Source: Sphingomonas metalli
GTDB taxonomy: Bacteria; Pseudomonadota; Alphaproteobacteria; Sphingomonadales; Sphingomonadaceae
DNA length: 64,000 nt
Assembly: GCF_014641735.1 (NCBI RefSeq)
Contig: NZ_BMIH01000003.1
Location: 186,001-250,000 of the forward strand
Reading direction: 5' to 3'
Both the position numbers and the translations under genes were made by a program. Positions 25,394-33,288 of the stretch are shown piece after piece (position 1 is the stretch's first letter; each line of letters begins with the position of its first letter). Below the pieces are notes generated by a model. It was not told the DNA's origin, did no database searches, and saw only the letters and a program-made list of their open reading frames with translations.

Positions 25394-25879
25394 TCAGGAC
25401 AGCGTCTCTCCCGGTTCGACTCCCCACAGGTTCGCGGTCTCGACATAGCCGGACTTGCCCTGCACGTCGAAGCGGCACCAGCCGCTGCCGCATTGGGTGA
25501 TCCGGCCGACCACGCCCGGCGCGGCGCGCCAGAGCAGCTTGGCGGTTCCAGTCGGCTCGGCGCGCATCGGTGCCGGTGTCTCGCCCCGCACGATCGCGGT
25601 GCGGGTACGGCGAAGCAGGTTGACGAGCATCCAGCCCTCGGTCCCGTCCGGATCCTGCACCCGCCGCCATTCCTCGAACACGCCGATCACGCGCACCGGC
25701 AGGTCGACGCGCTGGTACATCCAGCTGCCCGGATAGGTGCGCGCGGGTCCGGTGCGCATCAGCGCCCGCCCCGCACCGATCGAGGCCCAATAGGGGGGCG
25801 TCGGCGTCTTGTCCTGAGCCGGCGCGGCGCTCGCGGCGACAGCCGTCAGGATCAGAAAGGCGAAGCGCGTCAGGCGCAT
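25394..25879 (-). CDS. SH3-domain exported protein
   Basis: A 161-residue protein with a signal peptide (MRLTRFAFLILTAVAASAAPA). It appears to contain two tandem bacterial SH3-like modules. The first covers ALMRTGPARTYPGSWMYQRVDLPVRVI...GWMLVNLL and the second APMRAEPTGTAKLLWRAAPGVVGRI...GWCRFDVQGKSGYV. Such SH3 domains bind peptidoglycan or proteins in the periplasm. Two cysteines (ITQCGSGWC) may pair. The family is widespread in sphingomonads with no assigned function. It stands alone, divergent from the 2-hydroxyacid dehydrogenase gene. Confidence 0.82.
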   Translation of the reverse strand: MRLTRFAFLILTAVAASAAPAQDKTPTPPYWASIGAGRALMRTGPARTYPGSWMYQRVDLPVRVIGVFEEWRRVQDPDGTEGWMLVNLLRRTRTAIVRGETPAPMRAEPTGTAKLLWRAAPGVVGRITQCGSGWCRFDVQGKSGYVETANLWGVEPGETLS

Positions 25880-25947
25880 GATGGAGTATCCCCTGTCGGT
25901 CCGGGCGGCACGGTCCCTGCCCTCCTGCCATCAAAGCCGTCGCCGGA

Positions 25948-25964
25948 TCAACGCCCCGCGTTGA
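25948..25964. promoter_or_regulatory. inverted repeat upstream of the 2-hydroxyacid dehydrogenase gene
   Basis: TCAACGC (25948-25954) and GCGTTGA (25958-25964) are perfect arms around CCC. A CCCCGC / GCGGGG stem overlaps it at the right. It lies 33 bp before the dehydrogenase start and 68 bp before the divergent SH3-protein start. It could be an operator or a leader hairpin. Confidence 0.35.
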
Positions 25965-25997
25965 CGTGCGGGGCACGCCGCGCCAAGCATCGCAGCC

Positions 25998-26996
25998 ATG
26001 TCGGACACACGCCGCTGCCCCCGACCCCGGGTCGTCGTTACCCGGATGCTGCCCGATGCGACGATCGAGCGGATGGAGGCGCTGTTCGATACGCACGTCC
26101 ATCGCAGCGACGCCCGGCTGCCCGCGGGCGCGCTGCGGGCAGCGGTCGCGGCGTGCGACGTGCTCGTGCCGACCGTCACCGATACGATCGATGCGGAGGT
26201 GATCGCCGCCGCCGCGCCCCGCCTCAAATTGATCGCCAATTTCGGTGCGGGCGTGAACCATATCGACCTCAAGGCCGCGCGGGCGCGCGGGATCATCGTC
26301 ACCAACACGCCCGGTGTCCTGACCGAGGATACGGCGGACATGACGATGGCGCTCATCGTCTCCGTCCCGCGCCGACTCGCGGAGGGCGAGAAGCTCGTCC
26401 GCTCCGGCGCCTGGTGCGGCTGGAGCCCGGGCGCCATGCTCGGCCACCGGATCGGCGGCAAGGCACTCGGCATCGTCGGAATGGGGCGGATCGGCCAGGC
26501 GGTGGCGTCGCGCGCCCGCGCCTTCGGCCTCTCCATCCACTATCACAACCGCAACCGCCTGCCGGCGGTGCTGGAGGCGCAGCTCGCCGCGACCTGGCAT
26601 CCCGATCTCGACGACATGCTGCGCGCGATCGACATCCTGACGGTCCACACCCCGCTCAACGCCGACAGCCGGATGCTGATCGACCGGCGCCGCATCGGCC
26701 TGATGCGGCCGCATGTCTTCCTCATCAACGCCAGTCGCGGCGGCATCGTCGACGAGGAGGCCCTGGTCGACGCCCTGGAGGCGGGTCAGCTGGCCGGTGC
26801 CGGGCTCGACGTCTGGGAGCATGAGCCGCGGATCGATCCGCGCCTGCTCGCCCTGCCCAACGTCGTGATGACCCCGCATATGGGATCGGCGACGGTGGAG
26901 GGACGCGTCGCGTCCGGCGAGAAGGTGATCCAGAACATCCGCATGTGGGCGGACGGTCACCGCCCCCCGGATCAGGTGCTCGAAGGCTGGGCCTGA
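25998..26996 (+). CDS. D-2-hydroxyacid dehydrogenase (glyoxylate/hydroxypyruvate reductase type)
   Basis: A 332-residue NAD(P)-dependent dehydrogenase. The substrate domain has LIANFGAGVNHIDL. The nucleotide domain has the Rossmann motif GIVGMGRIGQAVA. Active-site segments are INASRGGIVDEEALV (Arg), the acidic residue in DVWEHEP, and the catalytic His in MTPHMGSATVEGR. The order and spacing match the D-glycerate dehydrogenase/glyoxylate reductase group. GMGRIGQ followed by YHNRNR, with no acidic residue at the usual ribose site, hints at NADPH preference, but this is inference. It stands alone and probably uses the promoter region that holds a 7-bp inverted repeat. Confidence 0.88.
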   Translation: MSDTRRCPRPRVVVTRMLPDATIERMEALFDTHVHRSDARLPAGALRAAVAACDVLVPTVTDTIDAEVIAAAAPRLKLIANFGAGVNHIDLKAARARGIIVTNTPGVLTEDTADMTMALIVSVPRRLAEGEKLVRSGAWCGWSPGAMLGHRIGGKALGIVGMGRIGQAVASRARAFGLSIHYHNRNRLPAVLEAQLAATWHPDLDDMLRAIDILTVHTPLNADSRMLIDRRRIGLMRPHVFLINASRGGIVDEEALVDALEAGQLAGAGLDVWEHEPRIDPRLLALPNVVMTPHMGSATVEGRVASGEKVIQNIRMWADGHRPPDQVLEGWA

Positions 26997-27029
26997 TGGG
27001 GAGAGGCGGGCTCCGGCGATGACTTTCCC

Positions 27030-27683
27030 TCAGCCGCTCGCGCCCTGCTGCTCGAAGGGCACCGGCGTCAGCTCGTAGACCTGGAAGCTCGGTCCGGGCA
27101 GCACGAGCCGCCAGCGGAAGGGGCCGACCCGTTCGGCCACGCCGATCAGGTCCCGCGTCTTGTCGACGCCGTAGCCGAGCGTTGCGGTGCCCGGCCGCTT
27201 CTGGTTGGCGCCGAGGAAGACATAGCGTCGGTCACCGTCGGGATACAGCCAGCCGCCCGGCAGGGCGGACCCCGTCTGCTTGGTGAAGCTGATCCGCTCC
27301 CCCGTCTCGCTGCCGATATAGCAGAAGAAGGGCGGCGACTTGCGCAGGACGCCGCGGGCGATCGTCACCGAGCGGCATTTGTACGAGCCGGGCGGCAGCG
27401 CCGGGTGATCGAGCGCCGCATCCGGCTTGAGCAGTTCGCCCTCCGCCTTCATCGCCGTCGCGTTGCGTCGCCCCGCCTGCGCCCAGGCCGCGCTCCAGGC
27501 GGCCGGAAGAGCCTCGATCCGGGCGGCATCGGGCTTGTCGATCGCGGTGCGCCAGGCGGGTTCGGGGGCCGGCTCGACGGTCACCGTCGCGCCGGCCGAT
27601 GCGATCGGCGTCTCGGTCTTGTGCGCACAGCCCGCAAGGACCGGCGCGATGGCGAGCCACGCTGCGTTGAACCTACGCGACAT
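27030..27683 (-). CDS. DUF4893-like lipoprotein
   Basis: A 217-residue protein with a lipoprotein signal: a hydrophobic stretch ending in the lipobox VLAGC near residue 19. The mature part includes GSYKCRSVTIARG, FFCYIG, ISFTKQTGSALPGGWLYPD and RRYVFLGANQKRPG. I associate this arrangement with DUF4893, a family found mostly in sphingomonads with unknown function. Two cysteines in the conserved core probably form a disulfide. The start is the ATG at 27683 giving MSRRFNAAWLAIAPV; a frame 15 residues longer has no signal-like charge pattern. It is on the minus strand after the nitronate monooxygenase gene, with a 163-bp gap in which I see no gene. Confidence 0.68.
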   Translation of the reverse strand: MSRRFNAAWLAIAPVLAGCAHKTETPIASAGATVTVEPAPEPAWRTAIDKPDAARIEALPAAWSAAWAQAGRRNATAMKAEGELLKPDAALDHPALPPGSYKCRSVTIARGVLRKSPPFFCYIGSETGERISFTKQTGSALPGGWLYPDGDRRYVFLGANQKRPGTATLGYGVDKTRDLIGVAERVGPFRWRLVLPGPSFQVYELTPVPFEQQGASG

Positions 27684-27846
27684 CTCGTCCTCCCGCGCAG
27701 GAGCCGCCAATACCGGCCCGGCGCTCATGGTGGGCGGCGGGCAACTCGCGGCCGCCGACCCTATGGGAGATGCGCCGTCAGGGTTGACGAAAGGTTAAGC
27801 GCGCGACCAACTGCCTGATAGCAGCCGCGTTTGCGACGAGCCGGGA

Positions 27847-29250
27847 TCAGTCGCCGGTCAGGATGCGATCCACCAGCTGCCGCACGGTCGGCACGAAACC
27901 GTTCGAATAGAAGGGATCGCGCTTGAAATTATAGGCCGCATGTCCCGCGAACATCAGGTTCGCCTCGGTATCGCCGCCATGGGCGATGTCCTGCAGCGTC
28001 TTCTGGATGCAGAAGCTGCGCGGATCGGCCAGGCGGCCGGTCGAATTTGTCTCCGTGTCCGCCCAGCTCGAGAACAGGCACTGCGACAGGCAGCCCATGC
28101 AGTCCGCCTGATCCTTGCGGATTACCTTCGCCTCTTCGGGCGTCACGAAGACCAGCGTGTTGTCCGGCGTCTTGAGCGCGGTCTGGAAGCCCTGGCCGAA
28201 CCATTCGCGCGCCGAGATCAGATCGTTGCGCGTCACCCAGAAATTCTTGCCCTTCACGCCCACATCGAGCTGGAAGACGTGATCCCCCGCCTCCTGCGTC
28301 GAAAAGGCGATCTGCCGGTGCGAGCGCTCCTCGAGATTGCGCAGGAACGGGTTGCGTACCGCCGAGGAATAGAAGCCCGTCGGGCTGAACCGGTGGAGCA
28401 GCACATCGCCCTCCTCGATCGTCATCAGCCGCTGCTTCCACGCCTCCGGAATCGGGCTCTCCTGCGTCAGCAACGGACGCGTGCCGTACTGGAAGGCGAT
28501 CGTGCCGAGCTCCGGATTGTCGATCCAGTCGTTCCAGTCGCGCAGGTACCAGACGCCGCCGGCCATCACGATCGGCGTCGTGTCGGGAATGCCGCCCTCG
28601 CGCATCGTCTCGCGCAGCGCCTTGACCCGGGGATAGGGGTTCTCGGGCTGCAGCGGATCCTCGGCATTGGACAGGCCGTTATGCCCGCCCGCCAGCCACG
28701 GATCCTCGTAGACGACCGCCGCCAACCACTCGCTCGCCTTCGAGTAGGCGCGCTTCCACAGGGCGCGGAAGGCGCGGCCCGAGCTGACGATCGGCAGATA
28801 GGAGACGTTGTAGGATGCGGCGATCTCGGACAGCTTGTAGGGCATGCCCGCGCCGCAGGTCACGCCCGAGACCAGCCCGCGCGTCCGCTCCAGCACGCCG
28901 TGCAGCACCCGCTGCGCGCCGCCCATCTCCCACAGCACGTTGATGTTGATGGCGCCCTTGCCGCCCGCGATGTCGAAGGCGCGACGCACCTGCTCGACCG
29001 CGCCGTCGATGGCATATTGGATCAGCTCCTCGTGCCGCTCGCGCCGCGTCAGCGCCCGATAGATCTGCGGGACGATCTTGCCGTCCGCATCATAGCTGTC
29101 GGCGTTGACGGCCGAGACGGTGCCTATCCCGCCCGCCGCGGCCCAGGCGCCGGCCGAGGCATGGTTGGTCGCCGCGACGCCCTTGCCGCCTTCCACCAGC
29201 GGCCAGACTTCGCGGCCGTTATAGACGATGGGAGAGAGGCCTTTGAACAC
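27847..29250 (-). CDS. nitronate monooxygenase family flavoprotein
   Basis: A TIM-barrel FMN protein of the NMO/2-nitropropane dioxygenase family, 467 residues if started at the GTG giving MFKGLSPIVYNGREVWPLVE. Barrel signatures are GGKGVAATNHASAGAWAAAG, GGIGTVSAVNADSYDADG, SGVTCGAGMPYKLSEIA and MAGGVWYLRDW. The C-terminal extension contains CMGCLSQCLFSSW, a cysteine cluster that may bind metal. The family oxidises nitroalkanes, but many long members have unknown substrates. An AAGG element precedes the chosen GTG. An in-frame GTG at 29301 would add 17 residues absent from family members I recall. The role here is not clear from context. Confidence 0.85.
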   Translation of the reverse strand: MFKGLSPIVYNGREVWPLVEGGKGVAATNHASAGAWAAAGGIGTVSAVNADSYDADGKIVPQIYRALTRRERHEELIQYAIDGAVEQVRRAFDIAGGKGAININVLWEMGGAQRVLHGVLERTRGLVSGVTCGAGMPYKLSEIAASYNVSYLPIVSSGRAFRALWKRAYSKASEWLAAVVYEDPWLAGGHNGLSNAEDPLQPENPYPRVKALRETMREGGIPDTTPIVMAGGVWYLRDWNDWIDNPELGTIAFQYGTRPLLTQESPIPEAWKQRLMTIEEGDVLLHRFSPTGFYSSAVRNPFLRNLEERSHRQIAFSTQEAGDHVFQLDVGVKGKNFWVTRNDLISAREWFGQGFQTALKTPDNTLVFVTPEEAKVIRKDQADCMGCLSQCLFSSWADTETNSTGRLADPRSFCIQKTLQDIAHGGDTEANLMFAGHAAYNFKRDPFYSNGFVPTVRQLVDRILTGD

Positions 29251-29326
29251 GGTGGACGCAACCTTCGGGCAAAGATGAAAGTCCTCCCTATACCGCAACA
29301 CACCGCAGGCGCGAGCGAAACCTGCC

Positions 29327-30466
29327 TCAGCCGCCCAAAGCGCCGGGGCGGCCGAGCGCGCGCTCGTAGAGTTCGCGGTAGCGGGCGATCATCACCGCCT
29401 CGTCATACTCGGCGGCGGCGCGTGCACGGTTGGCCGCACCGACCTGCCTGCGCAGCCCGGCGTCGCCCATCAACGCCTGGATCGCGTCCCGCAACCGGAC
29501 CTCGGTCGGCCATTCGGCGATAAAGGGTGCGTTCTCGGCCGCGACCATGGTCGGGATGTCGCCCACCGGCATCGCCGCGACCGGCAGGCCCGCCGCCATC
29601 GCCTGGACAATTCCTGTGGGAAACTGCTCGACGAGCGAGGGCGAGGCGACCAGATCGAACAGGCCCAGCACCTGATAAGGGCGCTCGACCCCGCCGGGTA
29701 CGATCGTGACCTGCCCGCCGATCCCCATCACCGCGGCGGCGCCCTCGACATTCGCGCGCTCGGGTCCGTCGCCGAGGAAGACGATGCGGAACCGGCCGGA
29801 TAATCCACCCGCCGCGCGGATCAGGGCGGTGGGATTGCGCTGGGCGGTCAGCGGCCCCGGCACCGCGATCAACACCTCGCCGTCGCCTCGCGTCAGCCCG
29901 GGCAAGGCTTCCGGATCCGGCCTGGCCGCATAGGCGGCGATCGGCACGCCATGCACGATGCGATGGACGCGGGCCGGAGGCTGCTTCCAGGGGCCGAGCG
30001 CGATCCGCTCCATCGTCGCGGACGGCACCACCAGAGCCGACGCGGCACCCAGTGCGGCGCGGCGGAAGAGGTTGCGCTCGAGCTTCAGCCCGCTGGCCTC
30101 GTCCGCTCCGAAGCCTTCCTCGTGATGGACGAGCGGCGGCAGCCCCTTGGCGAAGGCCCGGCGCGCCATCACCCCGTCGATCGCGCCCCAGCCATAGGTG
30201 AGGACCAGATCGAAGCGGCGCATCAGACGGGCGATCGCCTCGTACCGCGCCACGGACGGCCGTCCCGCCAGCGGCGGCGGCGCCTGTGCGATCTCGTGAG
30301 CGACGCCGCGCGGTGTCGATGCCGCCGCTCCGAGCGCAGCCGCATCCGCAGAGACGGTGACATGCCGCGCCCGTTCGCCCCAGGCGCTCATCAGCCGCTG
30401 GACCCGCGCCGTCTTGGCGGAGGGATCGAAGTTGTCGTGCAGATGAAGGATCGAGAGAGTCGCCAT
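29327..30466 (-). CDS. family 4-type glycosyltransferase
   Basis: A 379-residue GT-B fold glycosyltransferase. It starts MATLSILHLHDNFDPSAKTA, typical of N-terminal acceptor domains. The donor domain has GEVLIAVPGPLTAQRNPTAL, FRIVFLGDGPERANVEG, VERPYQVLGLFDLVASPSLVEQFPTG, which includes the E-x7-E-like signature, and AGLPVAAMPVGDIPTMVA. It probably transfers a sugar in envelope polysaccharide or lipid glycosylation. Sugar and acceptor cannot be predicted. No polysaccharide cluster surrounds it; the nearest sugar enzyme is the GH130 protein at 31.6 kb. It lies 76 bp upstream of the nitronate monooxygenase gene on the same strand. Confidence 0.85.
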   Translation of the reverse strand: MATLSILHLHDNFDPSAKTARVQRLMSAWGERARHVTVSADAAALGAAASTPRGVAHEIAQAPPPLAGRPSVARYEAIARLMRRFDLVLTYGWGAIDGVMARRAFAKGLPPLVHHEEGFGADEASGLKLERNLFRRAALGAASALVVPSATMERIALGPWKQPPARVHRIVHGVPIAAYAARPDPEALPGLTRGDGEVLIAVPGPLTAQRNPTALIRAAGGLSGRFRIVFLGDGPERANVEGAAAVMGIGGQVTIVPGGVERPYQVLGLFDLVASPSLVEQFPTGIVQAMAAGLPVAAMPVGDIPTMVAAENAPFIAEWPTEVRLRDAIQALMGDAGLRRQVGAANRARAAAEYDEAVMIARYRELYERALGRPGALGG

Positions 30467-30535
30467 GCCGCCCGCGTTACAGACTCCCCTGCGCATGCGC
30501 ACCCGGCTTTCGGGTTTCGCCGCAGGTCGAGTGCG

Positions 30536-30543
30536 TTAACCAT
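30536..30543 (+). promoter_or_regulatory. TTAACCAT half-site (possible CtrA half-box)
   Basis: TTAACCAT lies 68 bp before the start of the 83-residue Asp-tailed protein gene. The octamer equals the CtrA half-site known from Caulobacter and relatives, and its reverse occurs inside the full box at 15.67 kb. An 8-mer can occur by chance, so this is weak alone. Confidence 0.25.
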
Positions 30544-30610
30544 CAATGTGCGGAACCGGACCGTCTTTGCTGCGTTGCGGGATCCTCTCTGGTCGAAACG
30601 GGAGTTCGAC

Positions 30611-30862
30611 ATGCTCAAGACGATTTTCGCCTCCAGCTGCGCCGCCGCCATGTGCGTCGCCCCCGCTTACGCCGCACCTGTTGCCAATCCGGCGCAGTCG
30701 CTGTCGGTGAGCTCGAACGCCCGGGTCGGCACGCCGGCGCGCAAGTCGTCGCAGAAGCTTGCCGCGCCCGGCGCCGTGGTCGGCCTGGTGCTCGCGGCGG
30801 CGATCGTCGCGGGCGGCGTGATCATCGCGGTCGACGACGACGACAACTCCGACAGCAACTGA
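30611..30862 (+). CDS. small exported/membrane protein with Asp-rich tail
   Basis: An 83-residue protein. It has a signal peptide ending near AYAAP, a short polar linker with basic residues (ARKSSQKL), one hydrophobic helix (GAVVGLVLAAAIVAGGVIIAV) and a C-terminal DDDDNSDSN tail. If the signal is cleaved, the remaining protein is anchored by a single C-terminal helix with an acidic tail on one side. Comparable small proteins occur in sphingomonads, from memory, with unknown function. A GGAG lies upstream of the ATG. It is monocistronic, with an intrinsic terminator 20 nt after the stop. Confidence 0.72.
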   Translation: MLKTIFASSCAAAMCVAPAYAAPVANPAQSLSVSSNARVGTPARKSSQKLAAPGAVVGLVLAAAIVAGGVIIAVDDDDNSDSN

Positions 30863-30882
30863 CCGGACTGATGGCGTGAATG

Positions 30883-30915
30883 AGGAGGCGTGCCGTGGCG
30901 GCGCGCCTCCTTTTC
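30883..30915. terminator. intrinsic terminator after the Asp-tailed protein gene
   Basis: The GGAGGCGTGCC / GGCGCGCCTCC stem (one mismatch) is followed by TTTTCCTT on the plus strand. It lies between convergent genes and may also serve the PEP-CTERM gene on the other strand. Confidence 0.7.
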
Positions 30916-30916
30916 C

Positions 30917-31501
30917 TTATGCGTCCTCGCCGGAGGCGATCCGACGGAGCCGCTCGGTGAAGCGGGCCTCGGACAGGCGGATACGGCGCCGGATCACCGC
31001 GCCGATCAACAGGAATCCCGCGATCAGCATCGCCCATGTCGCCGGCTCGGGCAGATGGCCGCTGTCCTTGATCTCGGCGATGCGCAGATCGGCATAGGCG
31101 ATGGGCCCGCGGCCGCTGATATGCACCCGGGCGATGTCGCCGAGCCCGGTCAGGCTCAGGCGTTCGCCCCCCGTGGCCTCGTCCCCGCTCCGCTCGGCGA
31201 CGCCGAGGAGCCGCCCCGATTCGTCATAGGCGGTCACCATCGCCCGCAGGTCGGGATCGACCGAGATCGAGAAGGAGTCGGTCGAGCCCCGCCGGGACGG
31301 ATCGCGCGGGTCGACGATCATCAGGTCGAGGTCGGCGCGTGCGTCGACACAGGCTGCCCCGGCCGGTTCGGACGGGCAGCCGCTGTCGCGGATGACGACG
31401 CCGGCATGGCCGCTCTGCACGCCGGTGGTGGCAAGCGCCGGCAGGGGCGAGACGCCCGCGACCATCGCCATCACCCAACCTGCCGTACGCACCGCCGTCA
31501 C
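30917..31501 (-). CDS. PEPxxWA-CTERM sorting-domain protein
   Basis: A 194-residue exported protein with an N-terminal signal peptide (VMAMVAGVSPLPALA), a beta-rich middle with two early cysteines (RDSGCP and AACVDA), and a C-terminal sorting signal LPEPATWAM followed by a membrane helix (LIAGFLLIGAVI) and an RRR cluster. That tripartite signal is used by the exosortase system to process exported proteins. Unusually, about 20 residues (RLSEARFTERLRRIASGEDA) follow the arginines, whereas the signal normally ends there. The start is a GTG; an ATG ten codons later is possible. It is downstream of the GH130 gene with a 55-bp gap. No exosortase is in the window. Confidence 0.8.
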   Translation of the reverse strand: MTAVRTAGWVMAMVAGVSPLPALATTGVQSGHAGVVIRDSGCPSEPAGAACVDARADLDLMIVDPRDPSRRGSTDSFSISVDPDLRAMVTAYDESGRLLGVAERSGDEATGGERLSLTGLGDIARVHISGRGPIAYADLRIAEIKDSGHLPEPATWAMLIAGFLLIGAVIRRRIRLSEARFTERLRRIASGEDA

Positions 31502-31556
31502 CCCTGAAGTTCAACCTGGGGCGGAGCTTAATCCAGCGTTCATCCAGCCTCAAGAC

Positions 31557-32666
31557 TCAGGCGAATCGATCTTTCCCGATATGGGTCACGCGACAGGCCA
31601 GGTCGGCCTCGCCGCTCGCCACGACATAATGATCACCGGCATCGACGATCCCAGTCGTGAACACCACCTGGTCGAGATACATCAGGTCGGCGAGCGGCTC
31701 GGTGAGATCGGGCGCCGGTTCGAGCAGGGGCTCGTGGCGGGTATCCACCACGATGCTCGGGTCGTCGCGGTCGAGGATCGACCAATAGGTGCGGTAGATG
31801 CCCACGACCCCCGATGGCTCGACGCCATGCCACAGCGTCAGCCAGCCGCGCTCGGTGGCGATCGGCGGTGCGCCGCCGCCCATCCGCGCGGTCGCCATGG
31901 TCGCGGCATGGGGCCGGATCCCCGGCCGGTCGTGCGGCTTCCAGTGCAGGGCATCGGGCGAGCGGGCGAGATTGATCGACGGTCCCGCCCGCCACGGGCT
32001 GTCCGGCGGATAGGCGAAGTACAGGTCGCCCAGCGGTCGCGTCTGCGCCCAATATTCCCCGGCGATGAGCCCCTCGAAGATCAGCATGTCCTTGTTCTGG
32101 TGATCGAGGACGATGCCCTCCAGCCGCCAGTCCACGGCGTCGTCGCTCGTGTAGAGGGTCGTCGAGTGGCGCTCGGGGCTGACCGAACAGGTGGTCATCA
32201 GCCAGCGGTCGCCGACCCGGCTGATCCGCGCATCCTCGACGCCATAGCATTGATAGTCCGCCGCCGGCACGATCGCCCGATCGTAATGCACCACTTCGAC
32301 CCTCAATCCGTCCGGCGACAGCTCGACCGGGAGCAGCCAGGACAGGCTGGTCAACGCCATCACCTTCCACCCGCCGCCCCGCATCATGAACTTTCGCGGG
32401 TCCGCGGTGTCGACGAGCTGGAGCGGCCAGGGATCGAGGCGATAGCCTTCCACAGTCCAGCGGATCGCATGGATATGCCCGTCACGGATCGGATGGCGCA
32501 GCGCCTCCGCGACCCGCACCATCATCAGGAGATTGCCGTTGGGCAGCCGGGTCAGCCCGGGATTGAACGCGCCGAGGATATAGGTCTCGGCCTCCACCCT
32601 GCCCGCCAGCGGCGACCGCGCAAGGTCGACGTCGCGCGGGCTGAAGACGATCCGGTCGATATGCAT
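31557..32666 (-). CDS. glycoside hydrolase family 130 protein (mannoside phosphorylase-like)
   Basis: A 369-residue five-bladed beta-propeller enzyme without a signal peptide, so cytoplasmic. Recognisable segments are FNPGLTRLPNGNLLMMVRVAE, YGVEDARISRVGDRWLMT, FEGLIAGEYWAQTRP and ERGWLTLWHGV, which match GH130. The family mainly phosphorolyses beta-mannosidic linkages (mannosyl-glucose, mannobiose or mannosyl-GlcNAc) to mannose 1-phosphate. The catalytic acid is likely the Asp of the VEDAR motif. The subfamily and substrate are not decidable here. It stands apart from mannan-degrading genes. An 8-bp inverted repeat lies between its start and the divergent membrane protein. Confidence 0.83.
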   Translation of the reverse strand: MHIDRIVFSPRDVDLARSPLAGRVEAETYILGAFNPGLTRLPNGNLLMMVRVAEALRHPIRDGHIHAIRWTVEGYRLDPWPLQLVDTADPRKFMMRGGGWKVMALTSLSWLLPVELSPDGLRVEVVHYDRAIVPAADYQCYGVEDARISRVGDRWLMTTCSVSPERHSTTLYTSDDAVDWRLEGIVLDHQNKDMLIFEGLIAGEYWAQTRPLGDLYFAYPPDSPWRAGPSINLARSPDALHWKPHDRPGIRPHAATMATARMGGGAPPIATERGWLTLWHGVEPSGVVGIYRTYWSILDRDDPSIVVDTRHEPLLEPAPDLTEPLADLMYLDQVVFTTGIVDAGDHYVVASGEADLACRVTHIGKDRFA

Positions 32667-32734
32667 GCGCCCTCCGTTCGGCCTTTGGCTGAGACGCTGC
32701 CGGACGTGCAGGGTTCCGCGCCCGCAACTGCGGC

Positions 32735-32758
32735 CGCATCATGCAAATGGATGATGCG
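32735..32758. promoter_or_regulatory. inverted repeat between the GH130 gene and a membrane-protein gene
   Basis: CGCATCAT (32735-32742) and ATGATGCG (32751-32758) are perfect arms with an 8-nt spacer. It lies 69 bp upstream of GH130 and 74 bp upstream of the divergent gene. This is a candidate operator for a sugar-responsive regulator (inference). Confidence 0.4.
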
Positions 32759-32831
32759 CACGCTCTGCGCCCTGCCCTATCGGGGCGGAACGCGGCGTCC
32801 GGGGGGAATGCCGTCAGGAGGGAAAGCGGCG

Positions 32832-33224
32832 GTGCGTGGGCGCGGCACGATGGTCTGGGGCGCATTGACGATGGCGGCGATCGGGGTCGCCGTCGCGGGC
32901 TTGCTGGGTGCAGCAAGTCTGGCGACGGTGTCGCAGCCACGATCGGACTTTCGGATGCAGGCCGACGCACCGTCGCGGGAGGCGATCGCCTTTCGCGAGG
33001 CGGCCCTGCCGGGCGATCAGGGCGTGTCGGTCGGCCTGCCGATCGGCGCCTGCGTCGCCGAACCGTGCACGCGTGCATGGTACGATCTGCCGCCGCCGGC
33101 CGCGCCGACCCCGCACGTGATCGCCGGACGGGACTGGCTGGCGCCGTCGGTGGCCGTCGCGATGCTGATCGTCCTCCTCCTTCGGCTGCGCGACCGGCGA
33201 AGGAAGCGCCGCCTTCCCCTGTAG
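32832..33224 (+). CDS. hypothetical small membrane protein
   Basis: I do not recognise this protein. The frame gives about 130 residues with an N-terminal hydrophobic helix (MAAIGVAVAGLLGAASLATV), a periplasmic-looking middle containing LPIGACVAEPC, and a C-terminal helix (WLAPSVAVAMLIVLLLRL) followed by an Arg/Lys-rich tail (RDRRRKRRLPL). The pair of cysteines five residues apart could form a disulfide. The GTG at 32832 has AGGAGGGAAA upstream. An ATG six codons later (32850) is an alternative. No homology-based role can be offered. It lies between divergent GH130 and convergent alpha/beta-hydrolase genes. Confidence 0.5.
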   Translation: MRGRGTMVWGALTMAAIGVAVAGLLGAASLATVSQPRSDFRMQADAPSREAIAFREAALPGDQGVSVGLPIGACVAEPCTRAWYDLPPPAAPTPHVIAGRDWLAPSVAVAMLIVLLLRLRDRRRKRRLPL

Positions 33225-33288
33225 GGTCGGCCATGGGAGGCCGGCCCCTGACCCGATGCGGCCCGGCCGAATCGGACACAGGCATGGA

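Noticed and set aside
25128-25394. Possible small gene in the thiolase-SH3 gap
   Set aside because: The space is occupied by two REP-like palindromes. Short frames there have no ribosome site.
29251-29301. 17-codon longer start for the nitronate monooxygenase family gene
   Set aside because: The extension does not resemble the family. The AGGGAGG it contains is too far from the accepted GTG and within the extra coding part of the alternative.
31392-33224. 610-codon plus-strand frame spanning GH130
   Set aside because: Only its last 130 codons, beyond the GH130 gene, look like a real membrane protein and were kept. The rest is antisense to GH130 and the PEP-CTERM gene.
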